A stretch of DNA of 64,000 nucleotides, taken from Caballeronia temeraria (lineage in GTDB: Bacteria; Pseudomonadota; Gammaproteobacteria; Burkholderiales; Burkholderiaceae). The notes below the pieces were generated by a model. That model saw only the letters and a program-made list of their open reading frames with translations, was not told where the DNA came from and did not search any database. The stretch lies in assembly GCF_001544795.2 (NCBI RefSeq), contig NZ_FCOI02000003.1, positions 372,001-436,000 of the forward strand. Reading direction: 5' to 3'. Positions 36,238 to 44,664 of the stretch are shown piece by piece. Each line of letters starts with the position of its first letter. The stretch's first letter is position 1. The translations under genes and the position numbers were made by a program.

Positions 36238-36822
36238 ATGAACATGAAAAGCGGCGTGCAGATCTGGCTGATCCGGCATGGCGAAACCGAATGGAGCAAG
36301 TCGGGGCAACACACGGGAACGACGGACATCCCGCTCACCGATGAAGGACGCAAGCAGGCGCAGGCGCTCGCGCCGGTCCTTGCGTCACGGTCTTTCGATC
36401 TCGTGCTGACGAGCCCGATGGGTCGCGCGATCGAGACGTGCCGGCTCGCGGGGCTGGGCGATCGCGCAACGGTTGAGCCTGAGTTGCACGAGTGGAACTA
36501 CGGCATTTACGAAGGCCGGACGACGCCGGATATTCGGGCGGAAGTGCCGGACTGGTCGGTGTGGACATCGCCGATTCCGCAGGGCGAAAATCTCGCCGAT
36601 GTCGGCGGGCGGGCGCAGGCGCTCATCGACAAGTTGCTTGCGACTCAGGCGACGAATATCGCGCTTTTTTCTCATGCGCATTTTTCGCGTGTGTTTGGTG
36701 CGCAGTGGGCGATGGGGTCGCCTTCGCTCGGCGCGCATCTTGTGATGGATACCGCTGCGATGAGTGTGCTCGGGTTTGAGCGCGATGTGCGCGCCATTAT
36801 CAAGTGGAATCTCTTGCCTTGA
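36238..36822 (+). CDS. Histidine phosphatase (phosphoglycerate mutase-like)
   Basis: A 194-aa protein with the RHG catalytic motif (WLIRHGETEWSKSG) at the N-terminus, TDIPLTDEGRKQAQ, then LTSPMGRAIETCRLAG, ELHEWNYGIYEG and the second His in LFSHAHFSRV. The pattern fits small-molecule histidine phosphatases (GpmB-type or cobalamin/acid phosphatase). The ATG at 36238 is chosen over TTG 36190, which lies inside nudC. Substrate not predicted. Confidence 0.85.
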   Translation: MNMKSGVQIWLIRHGETEWSKSGQHTGTTDIPLTDEGRKQAQALAPVLASRSFDLVLTSPMGRAIETCRLAGLGDRATVEPELHEWNYGIYEGRTTPDIRAEVPDWSVWTSPIPQGENLADVGGRAQALIDKLLATQATNIALFSHAHFSRVFGAQWAMGSPSLGAHLVMDTAAMSVLGFERDVRAIIKWNLLP

Positions 36823-37569
36823 GGGTGGGTTTTGCTTTTGGCTTTTAGCGCGGGTTTCTTGTCGCTGGATTCCGTTTTGTTTTTGGTTTATTAGCACTGC
36901 CCCTGTGCGGGGCGGCAGTCACTTTCTTTGCTGCTGCAAAGAAAGTAACCAAAGAAAGTAGCTCGTTAAGGCCCGCGGTCACACGTAGTTTGGGTAGTTC
37001 TCTCGTTCGAGGCGGCACTCGCCTAAAGAGTGCCCTCGTAGGCCCCATCGGGCTTGGTTCGCGCACGGTCTGTCGCTTCGCACCACATAACAAATCGGTT
37101 CAGCACGAAATGGCTCCAGCCCGCTTCGCGGCCGACCGGTCAATCTGGTCCGCGCGTGCTTCCTTGCTAACACTTCCATCTCACTGCCTGTGCTGCACGT
37201 TGGTTTCCGTCGCACACCCCACGGCAGCGCGTAGCGCTGTGCCGATGCTATTTCGTGCTGAACCAGCGCCTTAAAACGACTAGCTTGTCAGACCGTGCGC
37301 GATCCAAGCCGTATGAGGCCTATGAGGGCACTCTTTAGGCGAGTGCCACGGGGGACGAGAGAACTACCCAAATTGCGTGTGACCGCGGGCCTGAAAAGCT
37401 GCTTTCTTTGGTTACTTTCTTTGCAGCAGCAAAGAAAGTGACTGCCGCCCCGCACAGGGGCAGTGCCAATAGACCAACACGAATACGGGATCCGGCGAAA
37501 AGAGGCAGGAACACACTTCACGATTCGAGGTCAAGCGGTGTCTCCTGAACGGTGCCGCCGTGATATCCG
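36823..37569. other. Gene-free region holding a nested inverted-repeat element
   Basis: A 747-base gap between the histidine phosphatase gene (plus) and marC (minus). It has no credible gene; every open frame in it is short and lacks a ribosome binding site. It is filled by the 580-base element described next, which also probably terminates both transcripts. Confidence 0.7.
36891..37470. repeat. Nested inverted-repeat element with internal hairpins (MITE/BIME-like)
   Basis: Left arm 36891-37072 and right arm 37289-37470 are near-complete inverse complements of each other over about 182 bases; I saw a few mismatches and no large gaps. Each arm contains a perfect 11-bp stem-loop: ACTTTCTTTGC with TGCT loop at 36921-36946, and the same with AGCA loop at 37414-37439. 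A shorter, 18-bp inverted repeat with one mismatch (GGTTCAGCACGAAATGGC, 37097-37114; 37247-37264) frames the core. The core between has no gene. This arrangement recalls dispersed non-autonomous elements common in Burkholderia-group genomes. No target-site duplication could be confirmed. Confidence 0.8.
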
Positions 37570-38235
37570 CTACTTGATGCTGAGTTGAATCGATGCGATC
37601 AGCTCGGACAGACCGAGCCACAGAATCTGCACGCCGATGCAGAAGATGATGAACGCGAAGAGACGCATCGCGACCCGCGTGCCGACGGCGCCGAGCAGAC
37701 GTTCGAGATGCCCCGCGAAGCGCACGCACACGTAGATGCTCGCGCACAGGATGAGAAGTCCGACACCCACGCCCGCGAGATGCACCGGCTGCAACCCGTG
37801 CCGCGGCGAACCCGTGCCGAGCGCGATGGCCACCGCGATCGCGCCCGGTCCGACCGTGATCGGCAGCGTCAGCGGATAGAACGCCTTCGCGCGCAGCGTC
37901 GCGCCGCTGCGCGGTTTGGGCGCGGCTTCGGCGCCATCGTCGTCATCGGGCGCCTGGAGCAGACCCCAGCCCGCCATCGCGACGACGAGACCGCCCGCCA
38001 CGCGCAGCACCGGAATCGAGATGCCGAAGAACGAAAGCACGTAAGCGCCGATCGAAAGCGACGCCAGCAGAATCACGAAACTGTTGATGCAGATGCGCCG
38101 CGCGAGCTCCGTGCGGTCGGCATCGCCGATATGCGGCAGCATGCTCAACACGACGAGCGCCGTCGCGGGCGGATTGATGATCGGGAACAATGCGGCGACG
38201 ATCACGAGGACCGTCTTGGCGAATTCGTTGAGCAT
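37570..38235 (-). CDS. MarC-family integral membrane protein
   Basis: A 221-aa membrane protein starting MLNEFAKTVLVIVAALFPIINP. Six hydrophobic segments, with the family pattern FPIINPPATALV and LPITVGPGAIAVAIALG. A hydrophilic Asp/Pro loop (DDDDGAEAAPKPRSG) lies at about 108-122. MarC proteins are called small-neutral-amino-acid exporter-like but are poorly understood. A 35-codon upstream extension of the frame is polar and not used. Confidence 0.87.
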   Translation of the reverse strand: MLNEFAKTVLVIVAALFPIINPPATALVVLSMLPHIGDADRTELARRICINSFVILLASLSIGAYVLSFFGISIPVLRVAGGLVVAMAGWGLLQAPDDDDGAEAAPKPRSGATLRAKAFYPLTLPITVGPGAIAVAIALGTGSPRHGLQPVHLAGVGVGLLILCASIYVCVRFAGHLERLLGAVGTRVAMRLFAFIIFCIGVQILWLGLSELIASIQLSIK

Positions 38236-38332
38236 GCGCGTCGTTGTCCGTCGTTCGTCGTTCGTTGGCCTGCTGCAAGCCCGGACATTGTGCACGCTAA
38301 GCCGGCACGCGTGCGCGGAATCGCTCGATGTG

Positions 38333-38674
38333 TCAGGCAAACGGCGCGGTGACGATCAGCGCGCATTCAGTGAGAAACGAACCGAGCCCGACGCCGATCA
38401 GCACGCGCGCGATCACCGTCCACACGCGGCGATCGACATTGGCCGAGCAGCGCCAGGCGAGCATGCACCACAGCAGATACAAGGCCGAGCACAGCGCGAA
38501 TACGCCCAGCATGCCGGGCCAGAACCAGACGGTGAGCAGCAGGAATGTTTCGGGCGTGACGCCGCTCGCCCAGAGGTCGAGGTAGACGAACCACCATGCA
38601 AGGTGAATCGGCACGCCCAACAGCCACCAGACTTTCCAGAAGCGTTCTTCTCCGCGCCAGGCCTTGCGCAACAT
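38333..38674 (-). CDS. Hypothetical small membrane protein
   Basis: A 113-aa protein starting MLRKAWRGEERFWK with three hydrophobic segments: VWWLLGVPIHLAWWFVYL, FLLLTVWFWPGMLGVFALC and a C-terminal VIARVLIGVGLGSFL. Rich in Trp. No domain recognised. An upstream GTG at 38743 is less attractive. It lies 98 bases before marC and 66 bases after the PilZ gene on the same strand. Confidence 0.65.
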   Translation of the reverse strand: MLRKAWRGEERFWKVWWLLGVPIHLAWWFVYLDLWASGVTPETFLLLTVWFWPGMLGVFALCSALYLLWCMLAWRCSANVDRRVWTVIARVLIGVGLGSFLTECALIVTAPFA

Positions 38675-38739
38675 GCGTCGTCGTGAAAGGGAAAGAGGCA
38701 CGCATTTTACTCCGCGCGTGCCCCGCTCATTCCGCCCGT

Positions 38740-39498
38740 TCACGCCGACAGACTGCAGCGCTTCGCCTCCATGCGCGTGATGAGCCGCTGCAGCACGTTC
38801 TCCGCCGCGCCCGAGAGCCGCACGAAGCGAAAGCCGACGACATAACGCACATCGCCGCGCGGCGTGGCCACCGTGCGCGGCGAAACGAGTTCGAGATCGA
38901 CGGGCAACGCCGCGCCCGGACCAAGATGCAGCACGACGTCGTTGAAGACGGTGCCGCGCTCCGTTTCCGCGAGACGCGGCATGTCCATGCGCAGCGCGAT
39001 GCCGCCGAGCGACAGATCGTGCACTTCGTAGCGGAACGATTCGCCGTCGGCGAATGCGCCTTTGGCGTAGAAGGGTTCGAGAATCGGCGCCGGCACGCGG
39101 AAGTATTCGCGGCGTTGGAACTGATAAAGCTTCTCGGGGAAGGAGACTTCGAACGCCTGGCGTCCTTGGTACGTCACGGCATGTGCGGCGAGCGTCGTGA
39201 ATTCGACGCGAACGCCCTCCGGCGCGCCCTTGAAATACAACTGCCGCGCTTCGAGCAGCGCGCGGTTGTCCGACTCGACGCCGCCCCAGTCGAACACGAT
39301 GCGCCCTTCGCGCACGTCGACTTCCAGCAATTGCGTGACGATCTGACCGTGCCCGCTCGTCACCGTCAGCATGTCGCGGCGCTGCACGAGCGTGCGCAGA
39401 ACGACGGAAATTTCAGATGGCGTGTGACGCGCGAAGCGTTCGTGGTCTTCCGCGAATTTTTCGATGTCGGTCGTGTGCGGCAACGGTTCGGCGAGCAT
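38740..39498 (-). CDS. YcgR-like flagellar-brake protein with PilZ c-di-GMP domain
   Basis: A 252-aa protein with an N-terminal YcgR domain (about 20-125) and a PilZ domain from about residue 125. The RxxxR c-di-GMP motif is R130-R134 (QRREYFRV) and the second motif is DLSLGG (161-166). Such proteins bind c-di-GMP and slow the flagellar motor, or regulate other targets. No flagellar gene is nearby. A c-di-GMP-linked exopolysaccharide operon starts 7 kb away. The start ATG at 39498 is reasonable. Confidence 0.87.
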   Translation of the reverse strand: MLAEPLPHTTDIEKFAEDHERFARHTPSEISVVLRTLVQRRDMLTVTSGHGQIVTQLLEVDVREGRIVFDWGGVESDNRALLEARQLYFKGAPEGVRVEFTTLAAHAVTYQGRQAFEVSFPEKLYQFQRREYFRVPAPILEPFYAKGAFADGESFRYEVHDLSLGGIALRMDMPRLAETERGTVFNDVVLHLGPGAALPVDLELVSPRTVATPRGDVRYVVGFRFVRLSGAAENVLQRLITRMEAKRCSLSA

Positions 39499-39668
39499 GA
39501 TGGTCCAATCTAATTTCAGTTTGGGACAGCGAGCGACGACTACCTGATTTCCTCATATCTTGCCCGAAAAGAATCGGTTCAGTACGTCAGTAACAAGTAG
39601 ATTTCCACGGCAATTCAGCGTTTTGCAAAGCAGCAAACGCATTTGTCTTACATATCGCCTTCGAAAAT

Positions 39669-39701
39669 GAGAAGGCCGGACGTCGGCAGCCCGGCCTTCT
39701 C
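39669..39701 (-). terminator. Intrinsic terminator after the diiron protein gene
   Basis: GAGAAGGCCGG (39669-39679) and CCGGCCTTCTC (39691-39701) form an 11-bp perfect stem. On the minus strand it is followed by ATTTTCG. It starts 20 bases past the stop of the gene at 39721. Confidence 0.8.
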
Positions 39702-39720
39702 GTCCATCATGCCGAGTGCA

Positions 39721-40686
39721 TCATGCGAGCGCGCGTTGTCTGATCGGCGCGAGCGCTGCGCCGAGCCGTTCGCCCTGTGCCTCGCTGATCAGGCTCGTCA
39801 GAATCTCGCCGAAGCGCGGCTCGTCGACGCCCGAAACGATGTACTGCCACCGATACGCATCGACCAGCCCCGCATGCACGCGCGCTTCTTCATCGCCGGA
39901 GAGCGCGCGATCGAGTTGCGAAACGAAGTAGTGCGCATCGGCGGCGGCTTGCGCCTGCATCATGCCGTCGATGGTCGCGACGAGATCGATCAGATCGCCG
40001 ATCGCCGTATCGCGCGCGTCGTCGTCGAGTCGCGCGTCCTCGCGTATCCACTCCAGTTCGTCGATGATCGCGTGCTGCGATTCCTCCTTCCAGTGAAACA
40101 GGAAGATGTCCTTGAAAAGCGGCGACAGGCTCGCGTCGCTCTCCATGCTCTGCCGGTAATGCACCTGCGTGACGATCTCGACGCAGCACGTCAGCGCGAG
40201 AATCGACCACGTCGACTTGCCGAGCACGAACGCGGCGACTTCGTCGGCTTGCGGGATGAAGCGATAACCCGGCGGCAGCGCCTGCGCCGCGAGCGCTTCG
40301 ACGCGGCGAAACAGCTCCTGATGCTTCAACTCTTCATCGGTGAAACGGACGATCGCTTCGAGCGCGGTCTGATCGCCGAGCGCGTGATCGCGGCCGACTT
40401 CCAGCATCTTCGCGCCGACGAAACGCTCGATCATGCCGAACATATTGGCGTACGTGCGACCCTGAATCTGCGACATCAGGCGGCGTTCGCGCGCGTCGAG
40501 AAACGGCAGACGATTCACTTCGGAAAGCCCGTCGGGCATGAACTTGTGTGCGGGATCGAAGTGACGGCCGCGCAGGACATCGCGATCGATATCCCAGCGG
40601 ATGCGGCGCGATACTTCGATGCACTTCGCATAACGCTGTTGCGAGGCGATCTTTCTGGACTGGACTTCTTGCTGAACAGCTTCCAT
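39721..40686 (-). CDS. Ferritin-like diiron protein, function unknown
   Basis: A 321-aa helical protein starting MEAVQQEVQSRKIAS. It has an E/ExxH pattern typical of di-iron carboxylate proteins: E87, then E118-x3-H122 (DEELKHQE), E170 and H176 (VEIVTQVHY), and E202-x2-H205 (KEESQHAIIDE). The set resembles AurF-type N-oxygenases or ferritin-like hydroxylases; exact family undetermined. A longer frame from GTG 40746 has no ribosome binding site. Terminator downstream. A 224-base gap to the next minus-strand gene contains no clear gene. Confidence 0.7.
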   Translation of the reverse strand: MEAVQQEVQSRKIASQQRYAKCIEVSRRIRWDIDRDVLRGRHFDPAHKFMPDGLSEVNRLPFLDARERRLMSQIQGRTYANMFGMIERFVGAKMLEVGRDHALGDQTALEAIVRFTDEELKHQELFRRVEALAAQALPPGYRFIPQADEVAAFVLGKSTWSILALTCCVEIVTQVHYRQSMESDASLSPLFKDIFLFHWKEESQHAIIDELEWIREDARLDDDARDTAIGDLIDLVATIDGMMQAQAAADAHYFVSQLDRALSGDEEARVHAGLVDAYRWQYIVSGVDEPRFGEILTSLISEAQGERLGAALAPIRQRALA

Positions 40687-40910
40687 GTGCAAACTCCGGA
40701 ACGACTCTGCGTCGATGACTGTGATGAACGGGCGCGGATTGGCCACGCCCTGCGTCGAACAGGTCGGCGTAAGAAGTCATGCGTCGCGTCACCGTTCTGA
40801 GAATGATTCTCGGGAACGGCGCGGCTTCGCACATGAGGCGCATGTCCCGGTCGAGGGCCGGGACGCTGCAATCTGGCGGCAGGAACGGGGGACATGTGTC
40901 CCGGAACGGC

Positions 40911-41996
40911 TCAGGCGGCGGGTGCGTCGAAGCCCGCGCGCCGCGCGAGCACGATGGCCTGCGCGCGATTTTCGACTTCGAGCTTCGCGAAGATGCTGGT
41001 GATGTGATTGCGCACGGTCTTCTCGCTCAGCGCGAGGCGCGCGGCGATCTGGGCGTTGTCGCGCCCGCCCGCGAGCAATTCGACGATATCGCGTTCGCGC
41101 GGCGTCAGCGTCGAAAACGCCGGATCGACCGCCGCCGCCGATGGCAGGAACGCCCGCACTTCCTCGCGCCAGCGCTGCCACGCGGCGTCGACTTCGAGCG
41201 TCAGATGGTTCTCGCTTTCGAGCGGCACGAAGCGCGCGCCGGGAATCTGCCCCGCGAGCAGGCGGCTTTCGTCGAAGGGCACGCGCGCATCGCCGCTCGC
41301 GTGCAGCACGAGCGTCGGACATTGCACGCGCGGCAGCAGCGCGACCACATCGATGTCATTGAACACGCGCATGATGCGCGCCGCGTTGTGCGGCGTGGTC
41401 GTCATGCGTTCGAGTTCGTTGAACCATCGATGCTGCTCGGGCGTGCCGCCGGGAATGAACTGCGTCGTGAAGAACTGGCGAAACGCCGGATTCTGCTTGC
41501 CCCAGCCGAGTTCGGCGAGCTTCACGAGCATTTCGGCTTCCTCGCGCATCGCCGGATCGCACGTGCGTTTCAGGCGGCCGCGCGCATAGCCGCCGTGCAG
41601 CACGAGATGCGTGACGCGCTCGGGATGCGCGACCGCATACGCAATCGCAATCGACGCGCCCTGCGAAATCCCCAGCAGCGGAAAGCGCTCGAGGCCGCTC
41701 GCATCGACGACGGTTTCGAGATCGCGCAGCCAGGCATCGAATGAAATATCGCCGACGTCGTGATCGGACAGGCCGCAGCCGCGCTGATCGTAGCGGATCA
41801 GCGTGTGCCGGCTGCACAGCTCGAGCATCAGATGGCTCCAGACCGGGCTCGTGAAGTCGAGTTCGAGATGACTGAGCCAGTTCGCCGCCTTGATGAGCGG
41901 CGGCCCGGAACCGCAGGTCGCATAGGCGATGCGCACGCCGTCGCTCGCCGTGCAAAGACGGATCTGCTGCCGTGGCATGGACGGGCGCGGCATCAT
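40911..41996 (-). CDS. Alpha/beta-hydrolase fused to a LuxR-type HTH
   Basis: A 361-aa fusion. Residues about 25-275 are an alpha/beta hydrolase with nucleophile elbow GISQGAS (S111), an Asp in ASGDARVPF and a His in SENHLTLE. Residues about 290-358 are a LuxR/FixJ-type DNA-binding domain: LTPRERDIVELLAGGRDNAQIA and the recognition helix pattern SEKTVRNHITSIFAKL. Such fusions may sense a small ester or lactone with the hydrolase fold and control transcription directly. The targets are unknown. The start is the ATG at 41996 (or 41993). Confidence 0.88.
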   Translation of the reverse strand: MMPRPSMPRQQIRLCTASDGVRIAYATCGSGPPLIKAANWLSHLELDFTSPVWSHLMLELCSRHTLIRYDQRGCGLSDHDVGDISFDAWLRDLETVVDASGLERFPLLGISQGASIAIAYAVAHPERVTHLVLHGGYARGRLKRTCDPAMREEAEMLVKLAELGWGKQNPAFRQFFTTQFIPGGTPEQHRWFNELERMTTTPHNAARIMRVFNDIDVVALLPRVQCPTLVLHASGDARVPFDESRLLAGQIPGARFVPLESENHLTLEVDAAWQRWREEVRAFLPSAAAVDPAFSTLTPRERDIVELLAGGRDNAQIAARLALSEKTVRNHITSIFAKLEVENRAQAIVLARRAGFDAPAA

Positions 41997-42090
41997 CGCA
42001 ATGATGTGTATGTAGGGACTACGTACAAAACCGATGCACGCGCGGCGGCCCCGCGCGTTCGACCATGCTCGCGCGTAATGCTTTAGAAAG

Positions 42091-43428
42091 TCAAGGCCGG
42101 CGCGCCCCGCGCATCTGGCTTCGCAGGTCGCCGTGATGCATCGCGAGTGCGCGCAGCGATGGCCACATATGCATGTAGTGCACCATGAAGGTGTCGCGGG
42201 ACTGAAGCTGATACGGCGTGTTGATGGTCGCGCAGTCGAGAAGATCGCGGTGGTGCGCCAGCCCGTGCCGCTCCAGCACCTTGATGAACGCGTCCTGATC
42301 GCCGCCGCTCGCGTACGTCGACGATTTATCCGCGATTGCCCCGATCGTCTGTTCGATGTCCTTCAGCACGTCGAGATTCTGCTGCGTGTTGCGAAAGCCC
42401 ATGATGCCCGAGTTGAACTTCCAGCTCACATCCATCGCGATGACGCGGTCGCGGTCTTTCAGTATCGGTTCGAGCGGCTGCGCCTGATCGACGACCAGCA
42501 CGTCCGCATCGATCCAGAAGATCCATTCGTGTTCCGGGAGATGGCGCAGCAACACCCACGGCTTCACCCAGTTGCCGCTCGCGCCGGGGCCCGCTTCGGG
42601 CGGCACATCGCGATAGAGATGCAGCGCATAGCCGTGCCGCTCGCAATAGCGGCGCAAGTTGCGCTCGGCGATTGCGCCGTATTCTCGGATATTCGGCGTG
42701 TAGAGCATCGCGAGCGCGATGGGCGCATGAGGGTTCGATACTTCGTAGCGCGCGTCATCGACCTCCGGCTGCGGCAACGCGAGAAACGGCTGACCGCGCG
42801 TCAGACAATCGTTGACGTGCTCGGCGAGCAGGTCGCGCAGATCGGCGAACACCGGCTGATTCTTCGGCGCGTCGGGGACATCGGCCAGCGCCAGCGCGAA
42901 CGCGAACCACTCGGCCCACACCGGATGCACGTGCAACGCGGCCAGTACGACCGGCACGTATCCTTCGATCACCCCGCTGAAAGGCAGCGGTCCGAGCGCC
43001 TCCAGCAACGTCGTTTCGCTCGCGAGCGCTCCGCCGAACCTCGCGCCGCTGCAGATGCGCTCCACGTGTTCGCGCGCCGCGGCCGTGTTGCGCCAGAGCT
43101 GAAACGACGCCATCACTTCGTCGCGGGCGCTATCGCGATACGTGACGATCCAGTCGCGGCTTTCGTCCCGCATGAACGTTTCACAGGGAATATCGCGCAA
43201 CAACAGGCAATCCTGCGTCAGCAGCAAAACGAGATCGCCCTCGGCGCACGCGCGCAATGTCTTCAACAGCAACTGGTATTTCAGCAGCAAACGCAGATGC
43301 GGCCAGCCGATCGTGCTGGTATCGACATACTCGTGCGAGTAGGCATGACGCGCGCAATAGCGGCGATGATTTTCGAACGATGCGCGAGCGTTGTCGTCGG
43401 CGAAAAAACTGATGACGTGGGTCGTCAT
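42091..43428 (-). CDS. Glycosyltransferase with a duplicated nucleotide-sugar domain, second domain intact
   Basis: A 445-aa protein starting MTTHVISFFADDN. The C-terminal half (about 240-445) is a GT34/GMA12-like domain: VSNPHAPIALAMLYTPN, RRYCERHGY at 259-267, then WVKPWVLL and the metal-binding DAD at 307-309 (FWIDADVLVV). SGIMGFRNT and SSTYASGGDQDAF also match. The N-terminal half repeats the RRYCARHAY segment at 22-30 followed by LLLKYQLLLK and LLLTQDCLLL, with TQD (71-73) at the DxD position, so it looks like a degenerate copy. The start at 43428 is used, as the longer frame adds a low-quality extension. Acceptor unknown. Confidence 0.75.
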   Translation of the reverse strand: MTTHVISFFADDNARASFENHRRYCARHAYSHEYVDTSTIGWPHLRLLLKYQLLLKTLRACAEGDLVLLLTQDCLLLRDIPCETFMRDESRDWIVTYRDSARDEVMASFQLWRNTAAAREHVERICSGARFGGALASETTLLEALGPLPFSGVIEGYVPVVLAALHVHPVWAEWFAFALALADVPDAPKNQPVFADLRDLLAEHVNDCLTRGQPFLALPQPEVDDARYEVSNPHAPIALAMLYTPNIREYGAIAERNLRRYCERHGYALHLYRDVPPEAGPGASGNWVKPWVLLRHLPEHEWIFWIDADVLVVDQAQPLEPILKDRDRVIAMDVSWKFNSGIMGFRNTQQNLDVLKDIEQTIGAIADKSSTYASGGDQDAFIKVLERHGLAHHRDLLDCATINTPYQLQSRDTFMVHYMHMWPSLRALAMHHGDLRSQMRGARRP

Positions 43429-43553
43429 GGCAATGCTCCGTGGTGCCGGGTCTCGGGGATTTTGTTCCCCACATCGGCACGCAAGCAAGCACAAGCACAG
43501 TTTGTTTCATCCCGCCGGGCAGCCGCCGCGATTGTTTCGCGCAACGACGGATT

Positions 43554-44186
43554 TCAACGCTTCGCGCGCAGCGGCAACGTCGCGATAAATTGATCGATGG
43601 CCGCGAACAGCGCCTGGCGGCGCACGCCGTCCTGCGCCTGAATCGACAAGCCCGCGAACAGCGTCATGCACAGCGCGGCGAGCGCCTGAACATCGGTGCG
43701 GGCGTCGAGCTCGCCGTTTTCGACGCCTTGTGCGAGCCGCGCCGCGACGATCGACGCGACCTTGCGCCTGCGCTTCTGCATCTCGGCGCGCAATTGCGCG
43801 TGCTCGCCGCCGACGGACATCGCGCCCAGAAAGATCATGCAGCCGCGCGGATTCGGCTTGCAGGTGAAGAGTTCGATGCTCGCGCGGAACATCGCGCGCA
43901 GCCCGTCGCGCACGGATTCATGCGCCTGCAACTGCCTGAGCGCCGCGCCGCCTTCCTCGTCCGTATAAAGCTCGACGGCCTCGCGGTACAGCGCTTCCTT
44001 GCTGCCGAACGCGGCGTACAGACTCGGCGAATTGATGCCCATTGCGTCGACGAGATCGGCCATCGAGCACGTGTCGAAGCCTTTCGTCCAGAATACTTCC
44101 ATCGCGCTTCGCAATGCGGCTTCGCGATCGAACGTGCGCGGCCGGCCGCGCGTCTTGTGCTGCGTTTCCTGCATTTCCGTCGACAT
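43554..44186 (-). CDS. TetR-family transcriptional regulator
   Basis: A 210-aa TetR/AcrR protein starting MSTEMQETQHKTRGRPRTFD. The HTH is at about residues 12-60 (ALRSAMEVFWTKGFDTCSMADLVDAMG). The C-terminal ligand domain has a Cys in RGCMIFLGAMS. AGGGAG precedes the ATG. It is divergent from a small exported-protein gene 160 bases away. Confidence 0.87.
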   Translation of the reverse strand: MSTEMQETQHKTRGRPRTFDREAALRSAMEVFWTKGFDTCSMADLVDAMGINSPSLYAAFGSKEALYREAVELYTDEEGGAALRQLQAHESVRDGLRAMFRASIELFTCKPNPRGCMIFLGAMSVGGEHAQLRAEMQKRRRKVASIVAARLAQGVENGELDARTDVQALAALCMTLFAGLSIQAQDGVRRQALFAAIDQFIATLPLRAKR

Positions 44187-44346
44187 GTCTCGCTCCCTGC
44201 GCGTGTCAGCGATCGATTGCCGCACGCATCGCAATTCTGAATTATGTGTCGATCGTAACAAAATGGCTGGACCTTGTCGCGATCCGATGCTTAAATATCT
44301 GTATCGATCGCCACATAAATCTCAGAATCTTCTTAGGAGTGTCATC

Positions 44347-44619
44347 ATGAGATCGACTTTGTCCGCGCTGGCCGCAGCGCTGTTGTTGTTGAGCCCGCTG
44401 GCGTCGTTCGCGCAATCCCCGGCGACGGCGGCATCGCCCGCGCCGTATTCCGTGTTCGTCGATCAGCCGACCGGCTTCACGTTCGTGAAGCTGCCGTCGG
44501 GATGGAAGTTCGTCGGCGCGGTATCGCAGGAAGAGGCGCAGCATGTGCCCGCCGGCGTGCTGAAGTCTGTGTTGCCCGCTGAACCCGCTCGGCCGATGAA
44601 AACGGCGTCGGTAAAATAA
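44347..44619 (+). CDS. Small exported protein of unknown function
   Basis: A 90-aa protein. A signal peptide runs 1-22 (MRSTLSALAAALLLLSPLASFA). The mature part has a Pro/Ala linker and PYSVFVDQPTGFTFVKLPSGWKFVG. TTAGGAG lies upstream at good spacing. Cotranscription with other genes is unlikely. Comparable small Gly/aromatic exported proteins occur in the group but I recognise no family. Confidence 0.75.
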   Translation: MRSTLSALAAALLLLSPLASFAQSPATAASPAPYSVFVDQPTGFTFVKLPSGWKFVGAVSQEEAQHVPAGVLKSVLPAEPARPMKTASVK

Positions 44620-44664
44620 GCCGCGTCGCGCGCGGCGGCGATTGCGCGTGGTGCAGGCGCCGTC

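Noticed and set aside
36845..37274. Several short open frames inside the inverted-repeat element
   Set aside because: They share repeated sequence such as the FFAAAKK pattern, have no ribosome binding sites and change with the repeat. They are products of the repeat, not genes.
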